Shown: positions 9,282 through 19,482, numbered from the stretch's first letter. The stretch: DNA of 64,000 nt from Acinetobacter beijerinckii CIP 110307 (GCF_000369005.1 NZ_KB849765.1:620001-684000); one strand, 5' to 3'. A program made the numbers and translations. The notes: a model not told the origin generated them from the letters alone.

Positions 9282-9731
9282 ATGTCGCAAACACTTCAGG
9301 CCGCTTATGCAGCGAAACGCAAAGCACGTCGTTTTGCTGTACAAGGGATTTATGAATGGCAAATGAGTCATAACCCTGTACATGAAATTGAGGCACGTAC
9401 GCGTGTTGAAAATGCAATGCACAAAGTTGACCTTAACTATTACCATGAATTGCTCACTCAAGTGGTTGCTCAACATGAAGCTTTAGATGAGTTGCTCATC
9501 CCTGTACTTGATCGTGAATTATCTGCACTTGATGGTGTAGAACTTGCAACTTTACGACTCGGCGCTTATGAATTACGAGATCATCTCGAAGTTCCATATC
9601 GTGTTGTACTTGATGAAGCAATTGAGCTAGCAAAACACTTTGGTGGTGCAGACAGTCACAAATACATCAATGGTGTATTAGACCGTTTATCATCAAAGCT
9701 TCGTGAAGCTGAAAAACAACAAGCAAAATAA
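9282..9731 (+). CDS. nusB: Transcription antitermination factor NusB
   Basis: A 149-residue all-helical RNA-binding protein that, with NusE (S10), binds boxA in rRNA leader transcripts. The N-terminal [17 protein letters not shown] is the Arg-rich RNA-binding helix. [16 protein letters not shown] and [27 protein letters not shown] are conserved family segments. It starts 3 bp after ribH and leads into thiL after 15 bp. Confidence 0.96.
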   Translation: MSQTLQAAYAAKRKARRFAVQGIYEWQMSHNPVHEIEARTRVENAMHKVDLNYYHELLTQVVAQHEALDELLIPVLDRELSALDGVELATLRLGAYELRDHLEVPYRVVLDEAIELAKHFGGADSHKYINGVLDRLSSKLREAEKQQAK

Positions 9732-9746
9732 AAGGCTTGATGTTTT

Positions 9747-10664
9747 ATGGCTGAGTTTTCAATTATTGACCTTTACTTTAAACGTACATCAAAGACAGAT
9801 GTCAGTTTAGGCATTGGTGACGACTCAGCCGTTATTACCCCCCCTACATCACAACAACTGGTGATCTGTGCAGATACGCTGGTTGCTGGTCGCCATTTTC
9901 CAGTAGACACTTCTGCCCATGCAATTGGTTGGAAAAGTGTGGCTGTCAATTTATCTGATTTAGCTGCAATGGGCGCAAAACCCCATAGTATCTTATTGGC
10001 ACTCAGTCTACCAACGATTGATCATGACTGGTTGGCTGGTTTTAGTCAGGGTCTATTTGATTGCTGCGATCAGTTCGGTGTCAGTTTAATTGGTGGCGAT
10101 ACCACACAAAGCACCCAGCTAACGATCAGTGTGACTGCCTTAGGTTGGATTGAGCATGGTCAAGCTGTTACACGGGCTGGTGCTCAAGTCGGCGATTATA
10201 TTTGTGTTAGTGGTCAAATCGGTGATGCTGCCTTTGGATTACAACATCTTGGTCATGCGTTACAAAAGCGTTTAGACTACCCGACCCCACGCTGCCTCTT
10301 AGGACAACAACTCAAAACTGTGGCATCGAGTATGATTGATATCTCAGATGGATTAGCACAAGATTTAGGGCATATTCTGAAAGCATCAGATGTCGGCGCA
10401 AAACTCTTTTTAGATCAAATTCCGATAGATAAATCACTAAAACTGTTAGATAAGCAACAAGCTTGGCACTATGTCTTAGCTGGTGGTGATGACTACGAAC
10501 TATGCTTTACAATATCACCGCAAAACTTTGAAAAACTGTCGCGACAACAATTAGATGTTCCGATTACAATAATCGGCGAAATTACCCAACAAACTGGATT
10601 GTTATTTGAGTATATGGGGGAAATCCACCCATTACATGTTCATGGATACCAACATTTTGCATAA
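9747..10664 (+). CDS. thiL: Thiamine-monophosphate kinase
   Basis: Phosphorylates thiamine monophosphate to thiamine pyrophosphate. The 305 residues carry the PurM/ThiL-type ATP-binding motifs: GIGDDSAV near residue 22, DTLVAGRHF, AVNLSDLAAMGAKP, GGDTTQS, ISDGLAQDLGHI and GGDDYELCF. The nusB-thiL-pgpA order is typical of proteobacteria. Its 3' end overlaps the start of pgpA by about 23 bp. Confidence 0.95.
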   Translation: MAEFSIIDLYFKRTSKTDVSLGIGDDSAVITPPTSQQLVICADTLVAGRHFPVDTSAHAIGWKSVAVNLSDLAAMGAKPHSILLALSLPTIDHDWLAGFSQGLFDCCDQFGVSLIGGDTTQSTQLTISVTALGWIEHGQAVTRAGAQVGDYICVSGQIGDAAFGLQHLGHALQKRLDYPTPRCLLGQQLKTVASSMIDISDGLAQDLGHILKASDVGAKLFLDQIPIDKSLKLLDKQQAWHYVLAGGDDYELCFTISPQNFEKLSRQQLDVPITIIGEITQQTGLLFEYMGEIHPLHVHGYQHFA

Positions 10665-11163
10665 ACCTCCCATTCACTTTCGCCAAATGACTTGGTTTGA
10701 CCGCTTCATCGTTTTTTGCGGTGTGGGATTTGGTTCTGGCCTCAGCCCGAAAGCACCTGGAACTTTTGGTTCAGCCTTTGCTTTATTGTTTGTGCCGATC
10801 TGGTTATACCTTGGATTTAACAGCAGTCTCGTCATTATTTTACTCATGTCTTTGATCGGTATTTATATTTGCGGTCATACCGCAAAAGTGATCAATGTTC
10901 ATGATGATGGTCGTATTGTTTGGGACGAATTTGCTGGACAATCGCTTACCTTTTTACCTTTGCTCTACTTACAGCAAATGAATTGGTCGTGGGTCATTGT
11001 CGGTTTCGTATTATTCCGTATATTTGACATTTGGAAACCATTCCCAATCAGCTGGGCCGACCAAAAGGTTTCTGGTGGCTTGGGCATCATGCTAGATGAC
11101 ATTATTGCTGGTCTTTGGGCAGCACTTTGTATTTTTATTTTTCATTTTTATTTTTTGACTTGA
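10642..11163 (+). CDS. pgpA: Phosphatidylglycerophosphatase A
   Basis: Removes phosphate from phosphatidylglycerophosphate to make phosphatidylglycerol in the inner membrane. About 173 residues with four membrane segments. The motif [14 protein letters not shown] and the acidic [11 protein letters not shown] and [11 protein letters not shown] segments are family hallmarks; D-x-D-D (LDDIIAG) lies near the C-terminus. The frame is open further upstream; ATG 10642 (MDTNILHKP) or ATG 10636 are the reasonable starts, both inside the end of thiL, so translation is likely coupled. Confidence 0.9.
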   Translation: MDTNILHKPPIHFRQMTWFDRFIVFCGVGFGSGLSPKAPGTFGSAFALLFVPIWLYLGFNSSLVIILLMSLIGIYICGHTAKVINVHDDGRIVWDEFAGQSLTFLPLLYLQQMNWSWVIVGFVLFRIFDIWKPFPISWADQKVSGGLGIMLDDIIAGLWAALCIFIFHFYFLT

Positions 11164-11185
11164 GCCATTGCTATTAGGGTTAGTT

Positions 11186-12550
11186 ATGTCAACAACTGTT
11201 ATTATTCTTGCCGCTGGAAAAGGAACGCGTATGCGTTCGCAATTACCAAAAGTATTACAACCCATCGCAGGTCAACCACTGCTCGGTCATGTAATTGACA
11301 CCGCAAAAAAATTAAATGCCCAAAATATTATTACCATTTATGGGCATGGTGGTGAATTGGTTAAACAAAAGTTTAGTGGCGAACAGATTGAATGGGTTGA
11401 GCAAGCAGAACAACTTGGAACAGGTCATGCTGTTCAAATGACACTACCCGTTTTACCTCAAGATGGTATTTCTTTAATCCTTTATGGCGATGTTCCTTTA
11501 GTTCACCAAAGCACACTTGAACAATTACTTACAGCATCTAGCCAATCGGGTATTGGTATGATCACACTGAATGTTGAAAATCCGACAGGTTATGGACGTA
11601 TTGTTCGCCAAGCAGGAAAAATTCAGGCGATTGTTGAACATAAAGATGCCAATGACGAACAACGTCAAATTCAAGAAATCAATACAGGCATTTATTGTGT
11701 AAGTAATGCCAAACTACATCAATGGTTATCAAAACTTTCTAATAATAATGTACAAGGTGAGTACTACCTCACAGATATCGTTGCCATGGCCGTTGCTGAT
11801 GGTTTAGAAATTGCATCTATTCAACCTGAACTGGCATTTGAAGTTGAAGGTGTAAATGATCGTTTACAACTCGCGACTTTGGAACGTCAATTCCAACAAC
11901 AACAAGCCAAAGAGTTAATGCAACAAGGGGTTCATTTAATAGACCCTAGTCGTTTTGACCTGCGTGGCACGCTCAAATGTGGGCAAGATGTTCAAATAGA
12001 TGTCAACGTGATCATCGAAGGTGATTGTGAATTGGGTGACAATGTTCAGATTGGCGCAGGCTGTATTTTAAAGAATACGCGTATCGCAGCAGGAACCAAA
12101 GTCCAAGCCTATAGCATTTTTGAAAATGCAGTGATAGGTGAAAATACCCAAATCGGCCCTTTCGCACGTTTGCGTCCAGGTGCGAATCTCGCCAATGATG
12201 TGCATATTGGTAATTTTGTCGAAGTGAAAAACTCTAATATTGGAACTGGCTCTAAAGCCAATCATTTTACCTATTTAGGTGATGCCGATATTGGTACTGG
12301 TTGTAATATCGGAGCAGGAACGATTACTTGCAATTACGATGGCGCAAATAAGCATAGAACTATTATTGAAGATCATGTATTTATTGGCACCAATAATTCG
12401 CTGGTTGCTCCAATCAAAATTGGTCAAGGTGCGACTACAGGCGCTGGATCAACACTGACACGAGATGTGGCTAACCATAGTTTAGCTGTCGAACGTTCTA
12501 AACAGTTTGAAAAAACAAATTATCAACGTCCCCAAAAGTTGAAGAAATAA
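11186..12550 (+). CDS. glmU: Bifunctional GlcN-1-P acetyltransferase / GlcNAc-1-P uridyltransferase
   Basis: Makes UDP-GlcNAc for peptidoglycan and lipopolysaccharide in two steps. The 454 residues comprise an N-terminal uridyltransferase ([11 protein letters not shown] near residue 8; YGDVPL) and a C-terminal left-handed beta-helix of hexapeptide repeats from about residue 250 ([32 protein letters not shown]). ATG 11186 is chosen over an upstream in-frame TTG (11168) because known GlmU proteins start at [11 protein letters not shown]. It is followed 12 bp later by glmS, making a two-gene amino-sugar unit. Confidence 0.97.
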   Translation: MSTTVIILAAGKGTRMRSQLPKVLQPIAGQPLLGHVIDTAKKLNAQNIITIYGHGGELVKQKFSGEQIEWVEQAEQLGTGHAVQMTLPVLPQDGISLILYGDVPLVHQSTLEQLLTASSQSGIGMITLNVENPTGYGRIVRQAGKIQAIVEHKDANDEQRQIQEINTGIYCVSNAKLHQWLSKLSNNNVQGEYYLTDIVAMAVADGLEIASIQPELAFEVEGVNDRLQLATLERQFQQQQAKELMQQGVHLIDPSRFDLRGTLKCGQDVQIDVNVIIEGDCELGDNVQIGAGCILKNTRIAAGTKVQAYSIFENAVIGENTQIGPFARLRPGANLANDVHIGNFVEVKNSNIGTGSKANHFTYLGDADIGTGCNIGAGTITCNYDGANKHRTIIEDHVFIGTNNSLVAPIKIGQGATTGAGSTLTRDVANHSLAVERSKQFEKTNYQRPQKLKK

Positions 12551-12562
12551 GAGGATCAAATT

Positions 12563-14401
12563 ATGTGTGGTATTGTTGGTGGCGTTGCTGAACGTTGTGT
12601 AACTGACATCCTGATTGAAGGATTAAAACGTCTTGAATATCGTGGTTATGATTCTGCTGGTTTAGCATTATTGAATAACCAACAAATCTTACGTGAGCGT
12701 CGTGTAGGCAAAGTCGCAAATTTAGCCGAAGCCGTATCAGAACAAAAATTAACAGGCAATATTGGTATTGCACACACTCGCTGGGCAACACACGGTAAAC
12801 CAACTGAAGACAATGCACACCCGCATATTTCAGGTAATGTTGCTGTGGTTCACAATGGTATTATTGAAAACTATCAAGAACTTAAAGAAGAATTACAAGC
12901 TTTGGGGTATATCTTTACTTCTCAAACAGATACTGAAGTTGTTGCGCATCTGACCAATGAAGCACTGAAACAAACGGACAGTCTCTTAGAAGCAGTACAA
13001 AGTATTATCCCTCGCCTTAAAGGTGCTTATGCACTGGGAATCGTACATACAGCACATCCTGACGAACTGATTACCGTTCGTGAAGGTTCTCCATTAGTGA
13101 TTGGTGTCGGTATTGGTGAGAACTTTATCAGTTCAGACCAACTGGCTTTATTGCCTGTGACAAATCGCTTCGTTTATCTAGAAGAAGGTGATATTGCTCG
13201 CCTAACACGCACGAGTATCGAAGTTTTTGCACAAGGCGAGCGTGTTGAGCGTCCAACCAAAGAGTTAGATGCAACGGTGAGCAATGCTTCAAAAGGTGAA
13301 TATAAACACTACATGCTCAAAGAAATCTATGAGCAGCCAGAAGCAATTCAACAAACGATTTCTCAGGCGCTGAATGGCAATAACTTGCGTGAAGATTTTC
13401 TTCAATATGCCAATGCCGATTTTGCGAAAATTCAACAAGTACAAATTATCGCGTGTGGTACCAGCTATCATGCAGGGATGATTGCCAAATACTGGTTTGA
13501 GCAACTGATTGGCGTGTCATGCCAAGTTGAAATTGCAAGTGAATTCCGTTATCGCACCCCTGTGATTGTGGCGAATACACTGTATATCTGTATTTCACAA
13601 TCAGGTGAAACAGCTGATACATTGGCTGCACTTCGTGAAACTCAAAAACGTGCGAAAGCAAAAAATATCGATATCAGCACAATGACGATTTGTAACGTAG
13701 CGACCTCATCGATGGTTCGTGAAACAGATCATCATTTACTGACTTTAGCAGGTCCAGAAATCGGTGTTGCTTCAACTAAAGCATTTACCACACAGCTTGC
13801 AGCTTTGATGCTGTTGATTTTAAAAGTAGGTCAAGTAAAACAGACGCTGGCTGAAACTCAACTGGTTGAAATCATAGAAGGACTTTGGCATTGCCCTAAA
13901 GTGCTCTTAGATACATTGCAATGTGATACAGAAATTCTACGTCTATCTACCTTATTTGTTGAGAAAAATCACTGCCTATTCTTAGGTCGTGGCACCAATT
14001 TCCCAATCGCGCTTGAAGGTGCATTAAAACTGAAAGAAATTTCATATATTCATGCTGAAGGTTATGCTGCTGGCGAACTCAAGCATGGTCCGCTTGCTCT
14101 AGTGGACAATGAAATGCCTGTTGTGATTTTGGCACCTAAAGATGAAATGCTTGATAAACTCAAGTCGAATATGGAAGAAGTTCAAGCACGTGGTGGGGAA
14201 CTATTTGTTTTTGCTGATGAAAACAGTGGTATTCATGGCAAAGACCGCCAACATGTCGTTCATGTTCCTGCTGTCAATGAATGGTTAGCACCAATCGTTT
14301 ACAGCTTGCCAGTACAACTGTTGTCTTACCATGTTGCAGTATTACGAGGTACTGATGTCGATCAGCCACGTAACCTTGCGAAGAGTGTGACTGTGGAATA
14401 A
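12563..14401 (+). CDS. glmS: Glutamine-fructose-6-phosphate aminotransferase (isomerizing)
   Basis: Makes glucosamine 6-phosphate from fructose 6-phosphate and glutamine, the committed step to UDP-GlcNAc. The 612 residues have the usual layout: a class II glutaminase starting MCGIVGG with the N-terminal nucleophile Cys2, then two SIS sugar-isomerase domains (about 285-425 and 455-600). SQSGETADT and the C-terminal DQPRNLAKSVTVE are diagnostic. A GAGG site precedes the ATG. A very strong terminator follows. I saw no glmS ribozyme, which is expected only in Gram-positives. Confidence 0.97.
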   Translation: MCGIVGGVAERCVTDILIEGLKRLEYRGYDSAGLALLNNQQILRERRVGKVANLAEAVSEQKLTGNIGIAHTRWATHGKPTEDNAHPHISGNVAVVHNGIIENYQELKEELQALGYIFTSQTDTEVVAHLTNEALKQTDSLLEAVQSIIPRLKGAYALGIVHTAHPDELITVREGSPLVIGVGIGENFISSDQLALLPVTNRFVYLEEGDIARLTRTSIEVFAQGERVERPTKELDATVSNASKGEYKHYMLKEIYEQPEAIQQTISQALNGNNLREDFLQYANADFAKIQQVQIIACGTSYHAGMIAKYWFEQLIGVSCQVEIASEFRYRTPVIVANTLYICISQSGETADTLAALRETQKRAKAKNIDISTMTICNVATSSMVRETDHHLLTLAGPEIGVASTKAFTTQLAALMLLILKVGQVKQTLAETQLVEIIEGLWHCPKVLLDTLQCDTEILRLSTLFVEKNHCLFLGRGTNFPIALEGALKLKEISYIHAEGYAAGELKHGPLALVDNEMPVVILAPKDEMLDKLKSNMEEVQARGGELFVFADENSGIHGKDRQHVVHVPAVNEWLAPIVYSLPVQLLSYHVAVLRGTDVDQPRNLAKSVTVE

Positions 14402-14412
14402 CAAAACTAAAA

Positions 14413-14491
14413 TGTATCAGCGTAAACTACGCTGATACATAATCAAAAAGCCCCCATAAAGAAGCTCTTTATGGGGGCTTTTTGATTATGT
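14413..14491. terminator. Strong double hairpin terminator after glmS
   Basis: First hairpin: 12-bp perfect stem at 14413-14424 and 14428-14439 with a 3-nt loop. Second: a 26-bp perfect stem, 14437-14462 and 14466-14491, loop AGC, with GCCCCC/GGGGGC core and A/T tracts. The two overlap by about 3 nt, so they may be alternative folds. The second one serves both glmS and the convergent minus-strand gene, whose stop is 3 nt away. Confidence 0.9.
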
Positions 14492-14493
14492 CA

Positions 14494-14832
14494 TTACTTC
14501 AGCAGTTTAATGGTTTTAATAAAATATAGCTTTTCATCCTCACCGGGTCCTGCAATACGATCTTTATTATTTTCCAATGATAATTCTGCTATCACTTTTC
14601 TGCCTTTATAATGAGGGCTAAGCGACTCATGCTGTTCCTGCTCATCATATATAAACCAAGGTCCGCACTTCTCCTGACAATAGACCCAAAACTTTTTACC
14701 TTTGCCATCTTTTAAACCGAGCGCGGTATCATCAATACCACCACCACTTTCAAGGGTATATTGTTGCGGCTTTGCAAAAACGGCACTACATGCAGTGTAA
14801 ATTAGGAGGATAAGAATATACTTTTTCATCAT
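14494..14832 (-). CDS. Small secreted hypothetical protein
   Basis: A 112-residue protein with a signal peptide (MMKKYILILLIYTACSAVFA, cleavage likely after AFA) and a mature part of about 92 residues holding a Cys pair (VYCQEKCGPWF) that could form a disulfide in the periplasm. I recognise no family. ATG 14832 and ATG 14829 are adjacent alternatives. It is 52 bp downstream of the YitT gene on the same strand and ends against the glmS terminator. Confidence 0.6.
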   Translation of the reverse strand: MMKKYILILLIYTACSAVFAKPQQYTLESGGGIDDTALGLKDGKGKKFWVYCQEKCGPWFIYDEQEQHESLSPHYKGRKVIAELSLENNKDRIAGPGEDEKLYFIKTIKLLK

Positions 14833-14884
14833 AAAAATTGCTTAGTTTTTCAGCAGTATAAACGATGGCAAAGAAAATATATAC

Positions 14885-15523
14885 TCAAACTACATATCGG
14901 CTGTTTTTATGATTCAACAAAATTATCGAATTTAAAATTACAGCACCTAAAATTGAAACTAATATCAATTTCCAATCAACAAAGAATAATGAGGTTAATA
15001 AGATCGTAATATCAATGCCCATCTGCACCTTACCAGCAGGAATTTGAAAGCGTTCTTGCAAATAAAGCACCAATAAATTAATTCCACCCAAACTTGAACG
15101 ATGTCTAAATAAAATTAAAAAACTTACGCCCATGAGCGTATTTGCAAAAATAGTGGCGTAGAGAGGATTTACATCACTGAGGTGAAAAAAGTGAGGGATT
15201 GTTTCTGTAAAACCTGCCAATAAAGCAACCGCAATAAAAGTTTTAACCACTAAACCAACACCCATTTTTTTATAGGCAAAATAATAAAACGGAATATTGA
15301 TGATAAAAAATAAGATACCAAATTTTATATCTGTGACGTAATGAATTAGTAAAGAAAGTCCCGCCGTTCCCCCAGTCATAATTCCAGCTTGCTGCAATAA
15401 GGTCATAGCAAAAGATAAAATAAATGTTCCAATCAACATTGCTAATGCATCTTCAATCTTTGAATGTTGATCAATTTCAGGCATGACTGGACTTACCAAA
15501 GACACATTTTGATCGGTATTCAT
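14885..15523 (-). CDS. YitT family membrane protein
   Basis: A 212-residue inner-membrane protein with about five or six hydrophobic helices. The stretch GIMTGGTAGLSLLIHY followed by FFIINIPFYYFAYKKMG is the YitT (DUF161) signature, and FRHRSSLGGINLLVLYL is the second conserved block. This version lacks the C-terminal DUF2179 domain found in Firmicute YitT proteins. No transport substrate is established for the family. It lies downstream of the Lrp/AsnC regulator, 215 bp away, and a small hairpin precedes it. Confidence 0.8.
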   Translation of the reverse strand: MNTDQNVSLVSPVMPEIDQHSKIEDALAMLIGTFILSFAMTLLQQAGIMTGGTAGLSLLIHYVTDIKFGILFFIINIPFYYFAYKKMGVGLVVKTFIAVALLAGFTETIPHFFHLSDVNPLYATIFANTLMGVSFLILFRHRSSLGGINLLVLYLQERFQIPAGKVQMGIDITILLTSLFFVDWKLILVSILGAVILNSIILLNHKNSRYVV

Positions 15524-15558
15524 AAGGGTAAAACTCTATAGGAGAACAACAATGGGAG

Positions 15559-15579
15559 ATGTCTTTCAAGGAAAGACAT
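15559..15579 (-). promoter_or_regulatory. Hairpin in the presumed yitT leader
   Basis: ATGTCTTTC (15559-15567), loop AAG, GAAAGACAT (15571-15579): a perfect 9-bp stem about 36 nt upstream of the yitT start. It has no T-run, so it is not an obvious terminator. Confidence 0.35.
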
Positions 15580-15738
15580 GGCATATTTGATCATTTTTAT
15601 TAAAATTTCGCAATTTTTTATTATAATTTCACCATAAATGCAATTTATGTTCACAATAATCTTTTTAGAATGATCTTCTTACACAAAAGAAAAAAGCAAT
15701 TTTTTATTCAGATAATTAGAGAAATTTATGAAACTCTT

Positions 15739-16203
15739 TTATTTGGTTGCGATACCGTTTTCTTTTAATTTTTCTAAAACAATTGACGTATTTAAATTAC
15801 TCACCCCGAAATCACTTGAAGATAAAATTCCGATCAATTTGACCATCTCATCTAAATTTTGAACAGCAACTTTAAGTGCAAAATCATAACTTCCAGTTAA
15901 TTTATGAATATCTTTCACCGCTGGTTCATGTAAAAGAAACTCCACAAAACGATCATGCGTTGCATCATTATAATTTTGCAATTTCACTTCGATAATACCC
16001 ATAACGGGTGTTGGATCAGCCCTTAAAGCAACTTGTGCATAATATCCAGTAATAATTTTTTGCTGTTCAAGATGAATGCGACGACGCGAACATTGTGACG
16101 TAGACAACCCAACTAATTCAGCCAGCTCTTGATTGGCTAATCGCCCATTCATTTGCAAATGATGAATAATTTTTTTATCAAAATCATCAAGCTCTTCGAT
16201 CAT
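15739..16203 (-). CDS. Lrp/AsnC family transcriptional regulator
   Basis: A 154-residue regulator with an N-terminal helix-turn-helix (ELDDFDKKIIHHLQMNGRLANQELAELVGLSTSQCSRRRIHLEQ, about residues 3-50) and a C-terminal RAM ligand-binding domain containing VKDIHKLTGSYDFALKVAV. These proteins sense amino acids or similar small molecules and form octamers. Neighbours pncA (upstream) and yitT (downstream) are on the same strand; yitT is a plausible target by position only. Similar to the Lrp branch, but the effector is unknown. Confidence 0.88.
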   Translation of the reverse strand: MIEELDDFDKKIIHHLQMNGRLANQELAELVGLSTSQCSRRRIHLEQQKIITGYYAQVALRADPTPVMGIIEVKLQNYNDATHDRFVEFLLHEPAVKDIHKLTGSYDFALKVAVQNLDEMVKLIGILSSSDFGVSNLNTSIVLEKLKENGIATK

Positions 16204-16297
16204 GAAACTCTCTATTAAAGACTGAAATATCAGTAAAACAACGATATATGGTTATTCAAAGTTTAACGTTTTTAAATTCACTCTCACAAGTCTATAA

Positions 16298-16924
16298 CTA
16301 AAGCTGAGATGAATGAATGCGATGAATCCCTTTTTTTGTCATTTCTCGCCAAGCATTGTCTAAAGAACCATTTAAATTAATCGCTTTGCAAGCATCCTCA
16401 ATTACATATGTGTGATAGCCCATTTCAGCAGCATCTAATGCCGTCCAAGCCACACAATAATCGGTTGCAATTCCTACAATATAGACCGTATCAATTTGAT
16501 GTTCTTTTAAATATCCATTCAAACCTGTTGGCGTTTTTCGATCTGCTTCCTTAAATGCCGAATAGCTATCGATGTCCTGATGAAATCCTTTGCGAATAAT
16601 TAACTGCGCTGTTGGAATCTTGAGCGCAGGATGAAATTCAGCATCATGCGTGCCTTGTACGCAATGCTTTGGCCATAGCACCTGAGTACCATAAGCTAAT
16701 TCAATTGTTTCAAAAGGCTTTTTATGATGATGATTTTCTGCAAAAGAAATATGCTGCTGTGGATGCCAATCCTGAGTGAGCACCACATGCTCAAAATTTA
16801 ATGCCAATTGATTGATCAATGGAATAATTTGATCAGCATCTGCCACAGCCAAGTTGCCACCTGGTGTAAAACCATTCTGTACATCCACAACAATTAACGC
16901 GACATGATTCAATTGTTTTTGCAT
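16298..16924 (-). CDS. pncA: Nicotinamidase
   Basis: Hydrolyses nicotinamide to nicotinate and ammonia; also the enzyme that activates pyrazinamide. With the 208-residue form the catalytic triad is Asp14 (VVDVQNGF), Lys112 (IIRKGFH) and Cys157 (GIATDYCVAW). The metal-binding Asp and His residues lie in TQDWHPQQHISF and the following His-rich turn. The frame extends to a TTG at 16942, but ATG 16924 has GGAG just upstream (spacing only 3 nt) and better agrees with where homology starts. It works with PncB (1.6-2.8 kb) in NAD salvage. Confidence 0.93.
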   Translation of the reverse strand: MQKQLNHVALIVVDVQNGFTPGGNLAVADADQIIPLINQLALNFEHVVLTQDWHPQQHISFAENHHHKKPFETIELAYGTQVLWPKHCVQGTHDAEFHPALKIPTAQLIIRKGFHQDIDSYSAFKEADRKTPTGLNGYLKEHQIDTVYIVGIATDYCVAWTALDAAEMGYHTYVIEDACKAINLNGSLDNAWREMTKKGIHRIHSSQL

Positions 16925-17213
16925 CTGCTCCGTCCAAGTCAATTTTATCTATTGAACAATACGCTGCTCAAACAAATCTGACCACTACACTTTCATTTTT
17001 AAGTATGATGAAAACGATTCAATACAAAGATGAATTAAAGTTTTCCACAGTTTAACGAAAGCATATTGTTCTTATGTCTCCGATCAGTCATAATTTGCAT
17101 AATTGTCATTCAACTCTTCTTCACGTTGAACGACCAATCAAAATACTGCAACCATCCACTATTTCGTTTCAATCACTTCAAATTCGGATGGAAAAATAGG
17201 ATATTTTTTTAAA

Positions 17214-18107
17214 ATGACTCAGCTAGCACAGAATATTCATGGCTCAATTGTCGCAATCGTCACCCCAATGTTTGAAGATGGCGGCGTAGATTGGAAGAGC
17301 CTTGAGAAGCTCGTTGAGTGGCACATCCAACAAGGTACTCATAGCATTGTTGCTGTAGGCACAACGGGCGAAGCTTCTACACTCAGTATGGAAGAACACA
17401 CACAGGTCATCAAAGAAGTGATTCGTGTAGCCAATAAACGTATCCCAATTATTGCTGGCACAGGTGCTAACTCTACTCGTGAAGCCATTGAGCTCACACA
17501 AGCAGCTAAAGATCTAGGTGCAGATGCAGCTCTACTAGTTACACCTTATTATAATAAACCGACGCAAGAAGGTCTTTATCAACATTACAAAGCAATCGCT
17601 GAAGCCGTTGATATTCCGCAAATTCTTTATAATGTTCCAGGTCGTACTGGCGTAGACATGCAAAATGAAACGGTTATCCGTCTTGCTGATGTCAAAAATA
17701 TTGTTGGTATTAAAGATGCAACTGGTGACGTTCCGCGTGGTCAAGCCCTCATCGAAGGTTTAAACGGTCAAATCGCTGTTTATTCTGGTGATGATGAAAC
17801 TGCATGGGAACTGATTTTACTGGGCGCAAAAGGTAATATTTCAGTTACGGCAAATGTCGCACCAAAACAAATGAGTGAAATTTGTGAAGCTGCATTAGCT
17901 GGCGACAAAACCAAAGCACAAGATCTGAATCAAAAAATTGCAAATCTACACAATATTTTGTTTTGCGAATCAAACCCAATTCCTGTGAAATGGGCGTTAC
18001 ATGAGATGGGGTCTATCGGTACTGGCGTACGCTTACCTTTGACTCCGCTTGCTGAGCAATATCGCGAACCGCTCCGCAGTGATTTAAAAACTGCCGGAAT
18101 TATTTAA
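17214..18107 (+). CDS. dapA: 4-hydroxy-tetrahydrodipicolinate synthase
   Basis: Condenses pyruvate and aspartate semialdehyde, the first committed step to diaminopimelate and lysine. The 297 residues have the Schiff-base Lys167 (VGIKDATGD) and the proton-relay Tyr139 (ILYNVPGRTG). AVGTTGEASTL near residue 47 is the substrate-binding loop. It is followed 13 bp later by the bamC-like lipoprotein, the same dapA-bamC (nlpB) pairing as in E. coli. I saw no lysine riboswitch in the 271-bp upstream gap. Confidence 0.97.
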   Translation: MTQLAQNIHGSIVAIVTPMFEDGGVDWKSLEKLVEWHIQQGTHSIVAVGTTGEASTLSMEEHTQVIKEVIRVANKRIPIIAGTGANSTREAIELTQAAKDLGADAALLVTPYYNKPTQEGLYQHYKAIAEAVDIPQILYNVPGRTGVDMQNETVIRLADVKNIVGIKDATGDVPRGQALIEGLNGQIAVYSGDDETAWELILLGAKGNISVTANVAPKQMSEICEAALAGDKTKAQDLNQKIANLHNILFCESNPIPVKWALHEMGSIGTGVRLPLTPLAEQYREPLRSDLKTAGII

Positions 18108-18120
18108 ATACGAGCAATTT

Positions 18121-18726
18121 ATGATGCAATTACGTCTTGGTGTTGTACTAGTCATTTCAGCTTTAAGTTTGGCTGGTTGTGGTCGTTTTGCCCTCAATAA
18201 TCATTCTTTAGATTATAAAAAGGCACAAGCACTTGAACCACTCAAGTTCCCTGAGAATGCAACGGTAAGACCATTTACGCCATTGTATCCAGCCCCTACG
18301 GTTGACCCACTTGCTATTCAACATGCGCCAACATTTGAAAACAAGACGGGTAATCGTTATGCATTACCTCGTCCAGAGGCATTGAAAGCAACAAGCAATA
18401 CTCCTGAAGTTGCAGCAACAACTTTGGGTCGTCCACAACTGGTGATGGATGGAAATAAAAATCCATTATTAAAAGTGGAAGGTCCAACAGCAGCTGCATG
18501 GCAATATGCGTTTGCGACACTCAGCAGTCTAAATTATCAAGTTATTTCACAAGCAAGCAATGGTTATGAAGCAACCATTAAAGTAGGCGATCAGAATTAT
18601 CTACTTAAATTATCTGCTGTGGGTTCAAATAATACGATTGCGCTTTTCAAACTTGATACTACTTTTGCAGACACAGCCGTTGCAACTGAAGTATTAAACC
18701 AGATTTATCAAAATTGGCCAGCCTAG
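18121..18726 (+). CDS. bamC: BamC-like outer-membrane lipoprotein (NlpB/DapX family)
   Basis: A 201-residue lipoprotein: signal peptide with lipobox LAGC (lipidated Cys about residue 20). The C-terminal half (GPTAAAWQYAFATLSSLNYQVI...) resembles the helix-grip domain of BamC. It is shorter than E. coli BamC (344 residues), apparently carrying one such domain instead of two. The assignment rests on this and on its place directly after dapA and before purC, as in many gammaproteobacteria. BamC is a non-essential part of the outer-membrane protein assembly complex. ATG 18121 and 18124 are both possible. Confidence 0.7.
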   Translation: MMQLRLGVVLVISALSLAGCGRFALNNHSLDYKKAQALEPLKFPENATVRPFTPLYPAPTVDPLAIQHAPTFENKTGNRYALPRPEALKATSNTPEVAATTLGRPQLVMDGNKNPLLKVEGPTAAAWQYAFATLSSLNYQVISQASNGYEATIKVGDQNYLLKLSAVGSNNTIALFKLDTTFADTAVATEVLNQIYQNWPA

Positions 18727-18762
18727 TCGTTTACTAGGCATACTTTTTCAAAAGGTTCCCCC

Positions 18763-19482
18763 ATGTTAAAACAAACCTTGCTCTATACTGGTAAAGCAAA
18801 ATCTGTATATGAGACAGATAATGCTGATCACCTAATTTTAGTGTTTCGTGATGATGCTTCTGCATTCAATGGCGAAAAAATTGAGCAATTAGATCGTAAA
18901 GGCAAGGTCAACAACCGTTTTAACGCCTTCATCATGGAAAAATTGGCTGAAGCAGGTATCGAAACTCATTTTGAGAAGTTGCTTTCTCCAACAGAAGTAC
19001 TAGTTAAAAAACTTCACATGATCCCAGTTGAATGTGTAATTCGTAACTATGCTGCTGGTTCACTTTGCCGTCGTTTAGGTGTTGAAGAAGGCAAAGAGTT
19101 AACGCCTCCTACATTTGAATTATTCTTTAAAGATGATGCTCTTGGCGATCCAATGGTAAATGAATCACAAGCCATCGCTTTAGGTTGGGCAACAGCTGAT
19201 CAACTTGAAAAAATGAAAGAACTCACTTACCAAGTGAATGATGTACTTAAAGCATTATTCGATGCAGGTAATATGATTCTGGTTGATTTCAAACTTGAAT
19301 TCGGCGTATTCCATGACCGTATCGTATTAGGTGATGAGTTCTCTCCAGACGGGTGCCGTTTATGGGATAAAGACACCAAGAAAAAACTAGATAAAGACCG
19401 TTTCCGCCAAGGTTTGGGTGGTGTGGTTGAAGCATATGAAGAAGTTGCTGCACGTTTAGGCATTAACTTAGACAACATCTAA
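18763..19482 (+). CDS. purC: SAICAR synthase (phosphoribosylaminoimidazole-succinocarboxamide synthase)
   Basis: Joins CAIR and aspartate in de novo purine synthesis. The 239 residues are the standard length. [14 protein letters not shown] and [13 protein letters not shown] form the ATP site; [20 protein letters not shown] and the C-terminal [30 protein letters not shown] are the PurC signatures. It has its own terminator 26 bp downstream. Confidence 0.97.
   Translation: MLKQTLLYTGKAKSVYETDNADHLILVFRDDASAFNGEKIEQLDRKGKVNNRFNAFIMEKLAEAGIETHFEKLLSPTEVLVKKLHMIPVECVIRNYAAGSLCRRLGVEEGKELTPPTFELFFKDDALGDPMVNESQAIALGWATADQLEKMKELTYQVNDVLKALFDAGNMILVDFKLEFGVFHDRIVLGDEFSPDGCRLWDKDTKKKLDKDRFRQGLGGVVEAYEEVAARLGINLDNI

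Noticed and set aside
16943-17213. Possible lysine riboswitch upstream of dapA
   Set aside because: The 271-bp gap shows no L-box consensus segments or long paired elements.
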